From: Sinotaia quadrata
Lineage: Eukaryota; Mollusca; Gastropoda; Architaenioglossa; Viviparidae
Reading direction: 5' to 3'
Assembly (NCBI GenBank): GCA_028829895.1
Contig: CM054178.1
Location: forward strand, 88,532,058-88,596,057
DNA: 64,000 nucleotides
Shown here: positions 1 through 11,499 of the stretch, piece after piece
Position numbering within the stretch: the first letter of the stretch is position 1
Layout of the letters: each line of letters opens with the position of its first letter
Translations under genes and position numbers: made by a program
Notes under the pieces: model-generated
Told to the model about the DNA's origin: nothing
Database searches by the model: none
What the model saw: the letters and a program-made list of their open reading frames with translations, nothing else

Positions 1-1880
1 TTTTTTTTATTTGATCAAACTCAAGGAACGATAAAGGGCGTTAAATACAATATACCTATATTATCCTAAAACTTTGTTCGGGTTTTAACATTTTAATTAA
101 TTTAATTTTTTTTATAAAGAAATGTTGAAGTAAGTCGTTCCGGTTCAGAAAGGATGCTTTAGTTTTAGAGAATATATTAAATTCAGTTCTATCTTTTTAC
201 AGGTCTAAATCTTATTTCTTACATTTTTGTTTTCAAATTTTCCTTCTACATTCGCTTCTTGTCTGCCATTTAAATATTAAAAATATATATAGTAGGGTTA
301 TATGATCATTGCCTTTGAAGCTCGTTTCCAATGTCAGCAAGGGAGATAACAAAGATTAGATTAAGCAATGAAGATTTGGTAAATGAAATTACTATCTAAC
401 TCGATCTATCCTATTCAAAGTACCTCTTTCTTTTTTTCCCTTTCGTCTTAGCCTGCGAGTGGTTGGAATCAATGGACAAACATTGATCCTTAATATACAG
501 AATAACCTTTTGTAGCAAGAAAAAAAGTCTCACCACCGCCCAGAGAGGGATTCCTTTTAAAATGAAAGAAATAATTTGCTTCTGGTTTGTATTACGTCAT
601 GACATACGTAACCAGTGCGGCAAAATTCTGATTTAGTCTTTGTCCGCCGAAAACAGAAGCGCTTTGCGACGTATTTATCTCCCTTCAACACTGTTAATGC
701 CCTTAGTCGCGTGGCTTTGACGGTTTGTGGCGTAATGAATGCTACAGCTGTGTTTCCCTGATAAGGAGCGCGTGCATGAAAGGGGGGCAGTGTTTCTGCA
801 ATATAAACATATTCTGTAAATCAGACTTTATGTTTCTCTTAGCATGAACATGACTTCTCTCTCTCGGAGTGTTCATTCAAGATTTAACTCTGTTATTCTT
901 TTCGAATCAAAAAGTGTACACTAGAGAACGCGAAAGGGGAAGTAAATATACAAAAATTAAAGAAAAATTGGTATTGATGGCCACTAAGGGCTCTCCTGAA
1001 GAAAGTCTTATAATTATAAACACCCCGGGGTTTTATCCTTACAATCTGTCACTTGTTAGTTTATTTTGGGTTGAATTAAGTATTCGTGTAATAAGCAGGA
1101 AAAGGCTTGTTATTTTTAAATTCTCTTTTGAATGCGCAAACTATATGAAAGTGATGACAGAGTAGAAGTGTTGATAAAAATGTGTGCGTGCACGCACATT
1201 TGAAGCACTAGTCACGTGACTAGTTTTATAACTAACGGAATGGCCAATCCAGGCAATAAAAACAAATCCCACACACGACTCGCAGCCAGTCATATTTTAC
1301 GTAACATCGTAGATTGTTTATCTATTAATATTTTTTAAGAAAAGTTTTATCCATAAAGGTTTTAAAAACATACTTATGTGGCTCTATAATGTTTAAACGT
1401 CATGTGTTGTAGATAAAATCTTTAATACGGTATGTCTGACTACAAGTATGTTTTATTAAAAGATTTATTATAAAGATAGATGTTTAGAAAATATTTAGAA
1501 TGGTATTTTCATGTCTTTATCGTGTTTAAAAGTATTATGTAGTGAGATTACTTTTAATGCTGTTAATTCATTACATGTATTTGCTTGTAGAACGAGCACT
1601 ATAAATAGATTTAAGTAGTTTGGGGTGTTTTTTTTTAAATACATAAACTCCCCAACCATCTCAAAGTGTCTTCAATAAATAAATACTAACAAAAGATTTT
1701 GCATACGACACCCAAGATTTTCAATGTTCGTGGAAGTAATTTCTAGCCACTTTTGTTTGACTTAAGTCAGTAACAGAATATTTGTTTTTCCAGAAAAAGA
1801 AAATTATTAAAACAATTGTCGTTTGAATATGCTTATTAGAGAAATATTTTATTGGGGGGGGGGAGCGGGAGTGAAGTCGC
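1..1880. other. Intergenic, no gene recognised
   Basis: AT-rich sequence with several short open frames but no frame that resembles a known protein or carries a splice-bounded exon I can support. A G-run lies near 1,854-1,864. One 98-codon frame at 869-1,165 is of biased composition and has no recognisable motif, so I treat it as chance. Confidence 0.5.
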
Positions 1881-1888
1881 TTGCTCGT

Positions 1889-2070
1889 ATGTTTACTTGT
1901 TTATACATTAATATACTCTTCCATTATGAATTAATATTTATCATTCATGATATTGGGACATGTGTATTCTATGTAAATGTTTACTTGTTTATACATTAAT
2001 ATACTTTTCCCTTATGAATTAGTGTCTATCATTCATGATATTGATATACTTGTATTCTATGTAAATGTTA
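1889..2070. repeat. Tandem duplication, unit about 89 bp
   Basis: Two adjacent copies of an AT-rich unit. Each begins ATGTTTACTTGTTTATACAT and ends near TTGTATTCTATGTAAATG. The second copy starts near 1,977. The copies differ by a few substitutions and small indels. Confidence 0.75.
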
Positions 2071-2599
2071 CGAAACAGATTTATTACATAATTATTTTAA
2101 TGTATTAATTAGTGAATATCATACATATTAAGTAGTCCTAGGAAATATTTGAATGTATCATATATAATTAATAATATTATTCACTACTTACTATTATTTA
2201 TTAGAAAGAGAAAGTAAATGGGTTTCCTCTGATATTTAGAGGTCAGTTCTGCAAACAGCTGAAATACACACTTGAGTCGTACATACACTCGAAGAGATCT
2301 GGTTGTCCACGAAATCAGAGAGCGTTAAAAAATTTGTGAATCAACTACAACTCGCGCTCTCAACGAGTTAAGTAATCCTACGTGGCACGTGTTCTTAAAT
2401 TAAAAATACAACTCTACCCTGTAACCGTTATTACTGTAGATACCATTTGACAGTCAAGCCTATAGTTTGTGTATAAGAAAAGTAGGTGCAACCGTTATAA
2501 ATCTAGCAGATTCAAAGTCAAAGAACTCACTGGAGAAATGTAGAGCAAAATCTCAGTATTAGCACTAAAGACACTTTAAAGAAAGTTTATGTGACTGTT

Positions 2600-2760
2600 C
2601 TAATTATGCAGTTTTAGTACTAAGACAGAAAGTCTGTGTGACTGTTCTATACATGCAGTTTTAGCACTAAAGACAGAAAGTCTGTGTGACTGTTCTATAC
2701 ATGCAGTTTTAGCACTAAAGACAGAAAGTCTATGTGGCTGTTCTATACATGCAATATAAA
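2600..2760. repeat. Minisatellite, unit about 51 bp, 3 copies
   Basis: Three near-identical units, each containing GCAGTTTTAGCACTAAAGAC followed by AGAAAGTCTGTGTGACTG and TTCTATACAT. The unit length is a multiple of 3, so the array leaves a repetitive 68-codon frame open on the minus strand. That frame is a repeat artefact rather than a gene. A degenerate partial unit precedes the array near 2,560-2,600. Confidence 0.85.
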
Positions 2761-2820
2761 GCATGGAATAGAACTGTGTCTGTATGCTGTGGTAGTAGGG
2801 ATACATTTAGCAGGATTGAA

Positions 2821-3192
2821 TTGTTGTCGAGTGTTTAATGTTCCAAACTGCTTCAACTTGTGAAAATGAATAGTATGATTAATTGTTGTCGAGTGTTTAA
2901 TGTGCCAAACTGCTTCAACTTGTGAAAATGAATAGTATGATTAATTGTTGTCGAGTGTTTAATGTGCCAAACTGCTTCAACTTGTGAAAATGAATAGTAT
3001 GATTAATTGTTGTCGAGTGTTTAATGTTACAAACTGCTTCAAGTTGTGAAAATGAATAGTATGATTAATTGTTGTCGAGTGTTTAATGTTCCAAACTGCT
3101 TCAACTTGTGAAAATGAATAGTATGATTAATTGTTGTCGAGTGTTTAATGTTCCAAACTGCTTCAACTTGTGAAAATGAATAGTATGATTAA
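2821..3192. repeat. Minisatellite, unit 62 bp, 6 copies
   Basis: Six head-to-tail 62-bp units starting at 2,821, 2,883, 2,945, 3,007, 3,069 and 3,131. Each begins TTGTTGTCGAGTGTTTAATG and ends with GAATAGTATGATTAA. Copies differ at only a few positions (for example GTTCCAAAC, GTGCCAAAC, GTTACAAAC), so the expansion or its homogenisation is recent. Confidence 0.93.
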
Positions 3193-3199
3193 TTGAGGA

Positions 3200-3800
3200 T
3201 GCGAGCTCTAACGATATTCAGTAATAATTAATTTAACTCTTTACATCTCATGCCACTTGTACTTGCATATTTTTGCTCAGCTTTTGTAAATTGTCATGTG
3301 GCAGTTTCATTTGTCAGAATTATTGATACTTATTGACACAATAATTAATTACATATCTGGTATTGGTGTCTGAAGATGATAAGATGTACATAATGCAATT
3401 AATTGGAGATTAATTTGACATAAAATCGCCTTGTGCAATCTCAGGTTATTATAGCAAAATTACATTCGTACTCCCAAAGCTAATGCCGAGATTTTCATCC
3501 TTTCTGGGGTTTGCTTTGTCGTTTGCCCTTTGTTTCTTTCTTTGACCTTTGTAATTTTATTTTTTTATATGATTTTTTTCTTTGTTTGCATTGAATTGGG
3601 GGTGGCGTGGGATGATTTTTTGGTGGGATTCTTTTCCATCTTCTTTATTTTGAACTATGAATACAAAGACATTTTATTCTTTATATTTCGTAGCAGTCTC
3701 AGCTAGGGTTACATGCATTGATTGTATGTAAACATTGAATAAAAGTGTGTGTAAAGTCTTTTTACCCAGCAATAGAAATGGCGTAGTCTACAGCTGAAAT
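3200..3800. other. Intergenic, nothing recognised
   Basis: AT-rich unique-looking sequence. It has no frame with recognisable similarity, no terminal inverted repeats and no clear tandem structure. Confidence 0.4.
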
Positions 3801-3809
3801 CTAAAGCAC

Positions 3810-3985
3810 AATGAATGAATGTTGCCTAGTCTAGTAACCAATGAATGATGACGGGTGTAAAGAAGTCTAGTAACCAATGAACAACATATAAAGCAGCCTA
3901 TTAACCAATGAATGACAGCATGCGAAATGCAAAACCCAGTGAATTAAAATATATATGGGACAGAGCAGACTTTGAATGACAGGGG
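3810..3985. repeat. Degenerate tandem repeat with a CCAATGAATGA core
   Basis: Imperfect units of about 45 bp, each containing a variant of AGTCTAGTAACCAATGAATGA (near 3,827, 3,868 and 3,895, with weaker copies at each side). Units vary in length and are partly eroded. Confidence 0.6.
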
Positions 3986-4449
3986 GCTGAGCCTAGTGAA
4001 AGTGAATGTGATGCAGTCTTGAGTTGATTGGCATTTCTCGTGCAGTACCCTTCGGAAGAGGCGTTGGAGGGAGATAATTATGATTACTTGTTAGCAGCTC
4101 AGCACATAATAACTGAAAAAGGTTTGGATCACTGTACGCAGCCAAGGGCAGATAATCATAACAGGCACGCTGTAATGTAATAGAAGAGGTGAAGATGTTT
4201 TAAGAAACAAAGAGTAAAAAGCGACTGAGCAACGGGAGGTAGAATGGGGACACTACTGTTTCACACATGCGCCCTTCCATGCAATGCGCATTCTCGCCCT
4301 CTTATATATTCACCATAAATTAATACCAGAACTCCAAATACAGCCAAGGAGGAGATAATCATACTAGAATTAATGCCAGCTATAGACAACCCTCGGCAGC
4401 CTTTTTCATAATGTTCTGACAAGATTGCCCCAGATTGAACCTTGACACA

Positions 4450-4710
4450 AAGAAAATAACTGATTATTATTGTCCAGGTTAACTATTATCAAAATAGATT
4501 ATTGTCCGGATTGACTATTGATACGGTTAATTATTTCCAGGTTTAATTATTGATAAAAATGATTATTGCCCATGTGTACATTTGATAAGACTATTGTTCA
4601 AATTGACTATTGATTGATTAATTATTGACGCTAATGACTATTGTAGTTGACTTGATTGACAATTAACAATAATGTCTGTTTGACAGAGTTGACTATTAAC
4701 ATGCCAAACA
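4450..4710. repeat. Old degenerate tandem repeat built on GATTATTG/GACTATTG
   Basis: A run of imperfect units of about 45-55 bp alternating GATTATTGTCC-like and GACTATTGAT-like words. It looks like an old, eroded minisatellite. No coding potential is seen here or in the flanking AT-rich sequence at 4,710-5,420. Confidence 0.5.
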
Positions 4711-5427
4711 TATGGTTGCCCCAATAAATAAATATATCTAAAGGCCATGTACAGACAAGTTATGTGTCTTGTGACAGTATTTTTCAAAATAGAACATATA
4801 TAGTCAAATAACTAGATGGCATGAAAACGGCCTAATAATTATGTTTTTTCTCCAAAAATAGTTTGCTCACCACACAGGGAGATAATGGTATATATATTTT
4901 AAGAGTGTGCCGCAAAACTTAAGTAATGACTACTTGCTAAAAATTCAGCGGTCATTTAGAAAAATCAAAACTGTAAGCTAGTTTGAAATCTGACAGTGCA
5001 AGGAAAAAAAATTTAATGTGAGTGAAAATAAAGAAATAAATATTTCTTGTAGATATCAGCAATTTCTTGAAAAATGTCAATTCAGAAATCTGTATATAAA
5101 GAAGCTAATTTATTACTTTTATGTTTGTTTTCTCGCTGTTAATTACTTTCTTTGAAAAGTTCTTTAAAAATTGTAATTAAAGTGAGTGAATACCCATTTC
5201 ATTTAACATGGATTTGTCAACCAAAATTTCTTTTAATTCCTTCTTTTTTTGTTTCGTTTTTAAAATAAATTAAAATAAAATGTTTGAGATCATTGGAGTT
5301 ACATTTGATAGATTTGTAGTATTAAGAGCTGACTAAGTTATTTTGATGAGGTGCCAGATTCAAATTATCTTTAAAACTGGCGACGATACATCCGAACTAA
5401 ATGAAATACAGTTACTTAAGACCTTAC

Positions 5428-5610
5428 ATGGACTGTCCGAAAAGTCTCATGAATAATACGTTGAGTAGTCTAAATGTATAATGGACTGTCCGAAAAGTCT
5501 CATGAATAATACGTTGAGTAGTCTAAGTGTATAATAAGTTTATGACCTCGTAAATGGTTTTATTATGATATTCATTTACACTGCGATGAGTAGCCTAAGT
5601 GTATCGTAGC
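5428..5610. repeat. Tandem duplication, unit 53 bp
   Basis: Two nearly identical 53-bp units starting at 5,428 and 5,481. Each begins ATGGACTGTCCGAAAAGTCT and contains AATACGTTGAGTAGTCTAA. A third, diverged copy with GCGATGAGTAGCCTAAGTGT lies at about 5,580-5,605. Confidence 0.8.
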
Positions 5611-5639
5611 AATTTGTGACCTCGTTTGTCCCGCTAAAA

Positions 5640-7500
5640 TGGTCTTATGTGCCGTCCTCAACTTAGGACCTCATAAATCCTGCAAAGCTGATCTCATGTC
5701 ATGCGGCCGTGCAGAGCTTGACATACGCTGCACCCAACACGTTTTCACTGGCAAATCTTTGTGCCTCGCTTTGAAATTAAAGAAATTGCGAAGTGTAACC
5801 AATATCTTTCTACTTAAAATGGGGGCCAAAGTTCACCAAATGACCTTAGGGTCACTGATCTCTCCGACAGCACTACGCTCTCATGAAATGAAACCATGAC
5901 ACTTCTAGGCTATTCATCATTCCTTGCAGATTAATAACAAATCCAACGAGAGAAAAAGGGAAGGGAAGAGAGAGATGGAAGATGGGTTTGAGTAAGTGAA
6001 AACGATATATGTAAATGTCAGCAAATAGTCTACAACTGAATCGGAGTCTTTTCAGAAGAGTGCCTTCACACTTTTCAGCCAGTCCGGTCGTAAGACATCA
6101 ACAGTTCGATTTGGTGAAGTACCAAGAGCGGGAGAAACTGATAATTTATCATCATCACCGTCCACAACTACAAACCAGTGTTCTAGACAAGATAAAGCTA
6201 ATGTTGCATTCGAGAATTAAATAAAGCAATTTCAACTGTGAATTTGCGCCAAGACAAATGAATGTCCTGATGTGACTGAGCAGTGACTGAGCAGTTCGGT
6301 GTGGGAGAACGCCTTCGACTTCCCCAGACAGAGAGTTCAGATAAATGGTCTCAGACGGTCTAAGAGAGCTTGTTGATTAATTGGCCATGGACATGTGGCA
6401 GAAAAAATTGCCTATCCATATTTTAATACTTAATTGCCGTATAAATTGTTAAATTGTCAAAGTAATCCGACCTTGTGCACTCCTTATGATGGTATTTTTG
6501 TAATTGTCAGAATTGGAAGTAAACAATCCGAGTTGAGAAATGTTAGAAATTGCTGATGTAATGCAAACTAGTTCATCTGGGTGAGCAGTTTTATTTATCC
6601 AATGGGGGGGGGGTATGATTTAAGATAATGTGACTAGCCAATGGGCTGAGATTAAAAAGTTTACCTGCTTTAGAGAATTCTATTCTCTGATCACTTTGAA
6701 TTTGTTGTGTCAAGAAGTCTGATCATGAAAGGTGGACGTTACCTTAATGGTGAGTTAACTGACTGAGAGAGAATGGACCTAGAGATATTTCATACATTTT
6801 TGCTAGTGATGTGTTATACTTGTGTTTTAGGTAGAGATGTATTATGTGAGTAGACTATTATTTCTACAAATTTTAGAACTAAGGTGGTTGTATACAGTAT
6901 GCTAAACATTTGACTTTGTTTCAAGTGAACTTGTTGATAAAACTGTATTTATTATGTTTCCTGTGCATGTGTTGGGCTAATAAATACTGTTGCTGGAAAG
7001 TGTAAGTTGAGATTTGAATGTAAGAATGAATGGAGTTTATTAAAACAATAAATTGGAACCTTAAGTTTGCTCCCTGATTATATTTTTTCAAGGTAAAGCA
7101 GCCTTTCTCTTCTCATGTTATTTGAATCTACTGATTCACTGATTGTAAACTGCTATGACCAACCATCTAGCAAATTAGCTAATTTAACCGATAAAACATT
7201 ATAATAACCTTACATTGTTAGTAATACACAGATGCGAAGCACTTTGATCCTAGTTTCCAAGTTCAGAAGCTCAAAAGACTGGTAATTCCTTTTAATATGA
7301 AATTTTTTAACTTTCATGCACCCTGTTATTTTGAGCTTTCAGAGAAAGGTTGGCTAGTCGAGAGAACATACCATATTGAAATATGAAACACTAAATGTGC
7401 ATAACAAATGCGTACACTTGTGTAAAATTGTGTACACTCTCCTAAATAATTAAATGGTTTGGGTAAAAGTAGTGGTATATACTCTCCTGCCGTAAGTAGT
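5640..7500. other. Intergenic, no supported gene
   Basis: Moderately complex sequence with short open frames (5,639-5,899 and 6,015-6,224, +). I do not recognise either product and see no convincing splice borders. A G-run lies at about 6,603-6,612. Confidence 0.4.
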
Positions 7501-7504
7501 TAAG

Positions 7505-7770
7505 TGTGGTAAGTGCAGAACACAGAATGATGACCTCCTGCAGTCAGTGCAAGTCACGGATTGAGTGATAACCTACTGCTGTAAGTGTAGAACACAGAAT
7601 GATGACCTACTGCAGTAAGTGCAAGTCACAGACTGACTGAAGACTTACTGCAGTGAGTGCAAGTCACAGATTGAGTGATGACCTACTGTAGTAAGTGCAA
7701 GTCACAGATTGAGTGATGTCCTACTACAGTGATTGAAAGGCACAGACTACGTAATGAACTATTGCAGTAA
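7505..7770. repeat. Degenerate minisatellite, unit about 38-45 bp
   Basis: Repeated words CTACTGCAGTAAGTGCAAGT and CACAGATTGAGTGATGACCT recur about six times with substitutions and length changes. It is an older array than the 62-bp one at 2.8 kb. Confidence 0.75.
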
Positions 7771-7866
7771 AAGCTTGAAACTGAAGTTATTTGAACGACA
7801 AAGAAGTTTTACTTGTTAAGATGGTCAGTGGATTTCCGCTTGTTCAACTGTATTCTACTTTATACT

Positions 7867-8150
7867 ACAAGACACAATGCACGTACATAATTCATTTAAT
7901 ACACCATTCTTGCTGTATACAAGACACAATGCACATACAGAATTCATTTAATAAATCATTCTTGCTTTATACAAGACACAATGCACATACAGAATTCATT
8001 TAATAAATCATTCTTGCTTTATACAAGACACAATGCACGTACATAATTCATTTAGACACAATGCACATACAGAATTCATTTAATAAATCATTCTTGCTTT
8101 ATACAAGACACAATGCACATACAGAATTCATTTTTAATAAATCATTCTTT
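7867..8150. repeat. Minisatellite, unit about 52 bp, about 5 copies
   Basis: Units carry ACAAGACACAATGCACATAC, then AGAATTCATTTAATAAATCA and TTCTTGCTTTAT. One unit near 8,050 is shortened. The array leaves overlapping repetitive frames open and is followed by a CT-rich tract (about 8,145-8,250). Confidence 0.88.
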
Positions 8151-8252
8151 CTCTCTGTCTCTTTTTTTTATTCACTTCCTCTGCCTTCCTGCCTCTCTCT
8201 TTTTTATCTCTCTTCTCCCCCCCCCTTCTCTCTCTTTTCATCCTCCTCTTCA
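8145..8252. repeat. Pyrimidine-rich low-complexity tract
   Basis: A CT-rich tract of about 105 bp containing CTCTCT runs and a C8-9 run. It is simple sequence next to the 52-bp minisatellite. Confidence 0.85.
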
Positions 8253-8254
8253 TG

Positions 8255-8900
8255 ATGTATTGCTATTTAAAAACTGCAAGGATGTCCGGACTGAGTGTCA
8301 ACTAGAGATTCCACCAAGTGCTGCTTACCTCCCATTAAAATTAAGTCCTGATCCTAAACATGTGATCTTTCGGGTTTACCAGCAAAGGGTGCGTCATAAA
8401 ATTTATCGCATGTTTATTTATTTCTAGAATATATATCGCCAATCCCCAGGCGCCATGTAGGCTGCGCAGAAACAGACTGTTGTGATGTTTTAAGACACCA
8501 GAGTCTCGCTAGAGCATAATGGCTTCATTCACGGCTTTAACCACAACCAGGGGGCGCTATATTCGACACCTCGCGTGACACGATGGCACACGCAAGATGC
8601 TGGAGGAGAGGCAGGAAAGCAACGACAAGAGATATTGCTGTGTGTTTTCTTAGCCACTTGGTTTGGCTGATGCTCGTGATATTGGGTGATGTTGCTGGTC
8701 GGATTTGGGTGCAAGAGAAATTCAGACTCAAGTCAGAAGCATGGTTGAAGTATAGGGCTACCGCTCCATGCCAGTCGGCTCCTGGGACGTACTGGGTGCC
8801 GGGTGCACCAGTATCGTGTCATCGTTACCTTCTGCAGCTTTCAAATAGAATTACAGTACTTGCGAAATGTACCGACTTTTTATTCAATCCGTTTGAGTTT
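8255..8900 (+). other. Higher-GC islands with unassigned open frames
   Basis: Two stretches stand out from the AT-rich background: 8,270-8,400, whose frame includes PPSAAYLPLKLSPDPK, and 8,520-8,870, with an open frame from 8,583 of 140 codons that becomes AT-rich after about residue 95. I recognise neither. They could be decayed exons or part of a mobile element. I saw no terminal repeats or clear splice-bounded exon, so no gene is called. Confidence 0.25.
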
Positions 8901-9176
8901 TACTATTTTAATATTCAACACTATTGTCAACTGTTGAGCAATATTATTAAAGTTTGCAGTTTTATTACTAATTATAATTATCAGTATATTTCGCTATTCA
9001 ATTAAAACAAATGTGAGTATGATACTTTTATTTGAACAATTAAAAAAAAAAACTCTTTCTTGCCATAAATGAACAGTACTGAACTAGCGATGCTATAGAG
9101 TATAGACCATATGAAGAGGGAGGGATACGGGTAGAATTCTTTGCTTGAAATACTGGTCAGCTTTTTCCGATGTAGG

Positions 9177-9343
9177 CAGTGCAGTCTTAACGCGTGGGCA
9201 AGCTGGGCAGTTGCCCAGGGGTCCTATGCTAATCGGTGTATGTTGAGAGGTATTGTCAACTTTTATTCCTGTGAGTGGTTGTGTAGGTAGGGGCCCAGTG
9301 CATTGTTTTGCCCCTGGCCTGCAATGCTGTTAAGACGGCACCG
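9177..9343. mobile_element. Non-autonomous DNA transposon (MITE), 8-bp TSD
   Basis: The element is 167 bp. Its left end CAGTGCAGTCTTAAC pairs with the reverse complement of the right end, CGGTGCCGTCTTAAC (13 of 15 identical). It is flanked on both sides by GATGTAGG (9,169-9,176 and 9,344-9,351), an 8-bp target-site duplication. The interior is GC-richer (GGGCAGTTGCCCAGGGGTCC) and has no coding frame. An 8-bp duplication fits hAT- or P-like superfamilies; I cannot place it further. Confidence 0.82.
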
Positions 9344-9366
9344 GATGTAGGCTCTGTGGCCTTCAT

Positions 9367-9750
9367 TTGTCTGAATTAGATTGCATATATCTCTACCAAT
9401 GTAGCCTTCGTTTTGACTCTATTGAACATAGCTTAAATTTTGCCTCTGTTGAATGTAGTCTTCATGTTGTCTTTACTGACCAGATCTACTATTTTGTCTC
9501 TATTGAATGTAGTCTTCCTTTAGTCTTTACTGACCAGATCTTCTATTTTGTCTCTTATGATGGTAGCAGTCTTAATTTTGTCTCTTATTACAATTTTGTC
9601 TCTGAATATAACATCGTCTGTTATGAACATAACCTTTATTTGTCTATACCAAACGATGTTTGTTTCGTTGAGTGTTGAGTTTTTGTTTGTTTCGTTGGGT
9701 GTGGGTTTTTTGTTTGTTTCGTTGGGTGTGGGGTTTTGTTTGTTTTGACT
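9367..9750. repeat. Degenerate T-rich tandem repeats
   Basis: Two adjacent arrays. At 9,400-9,620, units built on TTTTGTCTCTATTGAATGTA, about 50-70 bp and diverged. At 9,658-9,745, about three units of roughly 30 bp containing GTTTGTTTCGTTGGGTGTGG. The open frames across them are repeat artefacts. Confidence 0.7.
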
Positions 9751-10369
9751 AGCTGACAGAATAATAAAACTTTCTATGCACTGATCTGTATAGAAAATGT
9801 CCTAAGACCATTATAAAATATAAAATGAATTGCCTGATAATTGTCCTTATCTAATTCCATTCTAATACTTGATATAAGTAAACAAATATATCTGTTTATG
9901 ACATGACATTTTTATAAGGACCTAATTTAAATGACTGTAGCATAGTTGTTCAGTAATCCAGTTACAATATTTAATCAGTGCAATATGTCGGTCATTTTAC
10001 TTACAAATATATGCATACATTTATATACATAAATTATAGTTAAAAAACTAAAGTATAAAGTCTTAGTAATAAGTTCTATATCGATAGATTTAATACTGGT
10101 GCAGGAATTGTATTGTGCCTAATATAATTATTAATTGAAAGCACATGATAAGATTTCTTAAGCAATATTAGAAGCTAAAGTTAAAGTACCATCATTTAAT
10201 TAATTTAAATATGTATATTTTTTGGCTGGTGGTGGTTTGGTTGTAATATTACATGAACAAAATACAAATGTAACGGTACCAAAACCAAACCTTATCAAAC
10301 TGATCGAGATATCAGGAAGGAATTGAGTGGTTTGTGAGGCAAACTTGTGAACTGACCATTATGACTAAA

Positions 10370-10680
10370 AGTAATCAAATTGCATCTTAGCTCGGCGATT
10401 TCTTGTCCCAAATTACCGACCCCTCTTTTAGGCTGATTAAGTTTGTGGACAATTTACTGGCGGTGTTTTTTCTGGGAACCATAAAGATAAGAAGCAGTCC
10501 TAAGGTCAGTGGATGCCCGGCCTCTTGCCTGACAATCCTGACTAATATGAGTACAACTCCAGAATTCTCAGCGTGCATATCCCAGGACCTTAATATAATC
10601 ACGCCGGCAAAGAGGGTGTAAAAAGGATTTGTCTGAATTGGTTGGATTCTCAGTCTTATGTCCAACCAGTCAACTACATT
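10370..10680 (-). other. Unassigned open frame with hydrophobic segments
   Basis: A minus-strand frame of 92 codons in an island of higher GC than its surroundings. It has two hydrophobic stretches (around NPFYTLFAGVIILRSW and TLGLLLIFMV) separated by a region with NSGVVLILVRIV. An AG at about 10,675 could serve as acceptor, but I find no donor before the stop. It loosely recalls a small multi-pass membrane protein, but I cannot name a family. It could be a decayed exon or chance. Confidence 0.22.
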
Positions 10681-11059
10681 TCGCTGGCTTCATTGACAAT
10701 AGATAGACTTTTTCTCCCCACCTCGAGCAAACAAGCGCACGAAGGTCCTACGTGGCGACTGTCAAATGTATCTTTTATTAATTGACATCTGAAGGGAAGA
10801 AATTCCTGTATCCTGTATCTGCGCACGACACTAAAAAATTCGTGTGTCTGTCATGTGATTAGCATCGAAGCGGTCTGAAAGAGTGAACAACTATAGAAAA
10901 GTACTGTATTCACTCTGTACTCAGTTCGATTTATATAACTTGAAGCTAGGCATGACACAACGCCACCCTACCTATTGGCAAATGATGATTATTATTATTA
11001 ATCATTCATAACTAATTACATATGATGAGAATCTTAATTTATGCTTGTGACACCCTCGT

Positions 11060-11372
11060 CACGTCACAAAATGGTACACTTGTACAGAGAATGACCTATA
11101 TACTAGAATATTTGTGATTGCATGTGTATATTTGAGACAGAGCGTGGTTTTCATGCATCTCCATTGGAAGTGAAATAATGTCTTTTGAAATTCAATTCAG
11201 AATAAAGACTAATATTCATTTATAGAAATGCACTTTATCTTGTATCTATTTGTGTTAAATGTATAGACAGAAAACATTTGAATATTTTTTTTTTATAACA
11301 AATGTACATATTACATTGCCTTGTAATACTGTTGGTTTATGTTAATTTGTATAGAAAAATATTCCACAACAA

Positions 11373-11445
<73 letters not shown>

Positions 11446-11485
11446 TTTCTATCAGGACTAATCAAGAATTGTAATAGGGTAAGAT
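11060..11485 (+). pseudogene. Diverged copy of the DLGAP5 intron 8/exon 9 junction
   Basis: This stretch aligns along almost its whole length with 30,478-30,802, the end of DLGAP5 intron 8 and the start of exon 9. Shared blocks include GTCACAAAATGGTACACTTG, ATGCACTTTATCTTGTATCT, ATAACAAATGTACATATTA and GAAAAATATTCCAC. The match runs through the acceptor into the exon as AATCAAGAATTGTA. Here the acceptor (TATCAG) survives, but the reading then diverges. A (TG)n run has expanded where the gene copy has only a short TG stretch. It is either a partial duplication about 19 kb upstream of its source, or both loci carry one dispersed repeat. Confidence 0.75.
11374..11442. repeat. (TG)n microsatellite, about 69 bp
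   Basis: Uninterrupted TG dinucleotides, inside the duplicated segment described at 11,060-11,485. Confidence 0.98.
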
Positions 11486-11499
11486 TATTCCTTCCTCTC

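Noticed and set aside
7791..8427. Overlapping plus-strand frames at 7.8-8.4 kb
   Set aside because: They are translations of the 52-bp minisatellite and the CT-rich tract; the repeated peptide follows the DNA unit.
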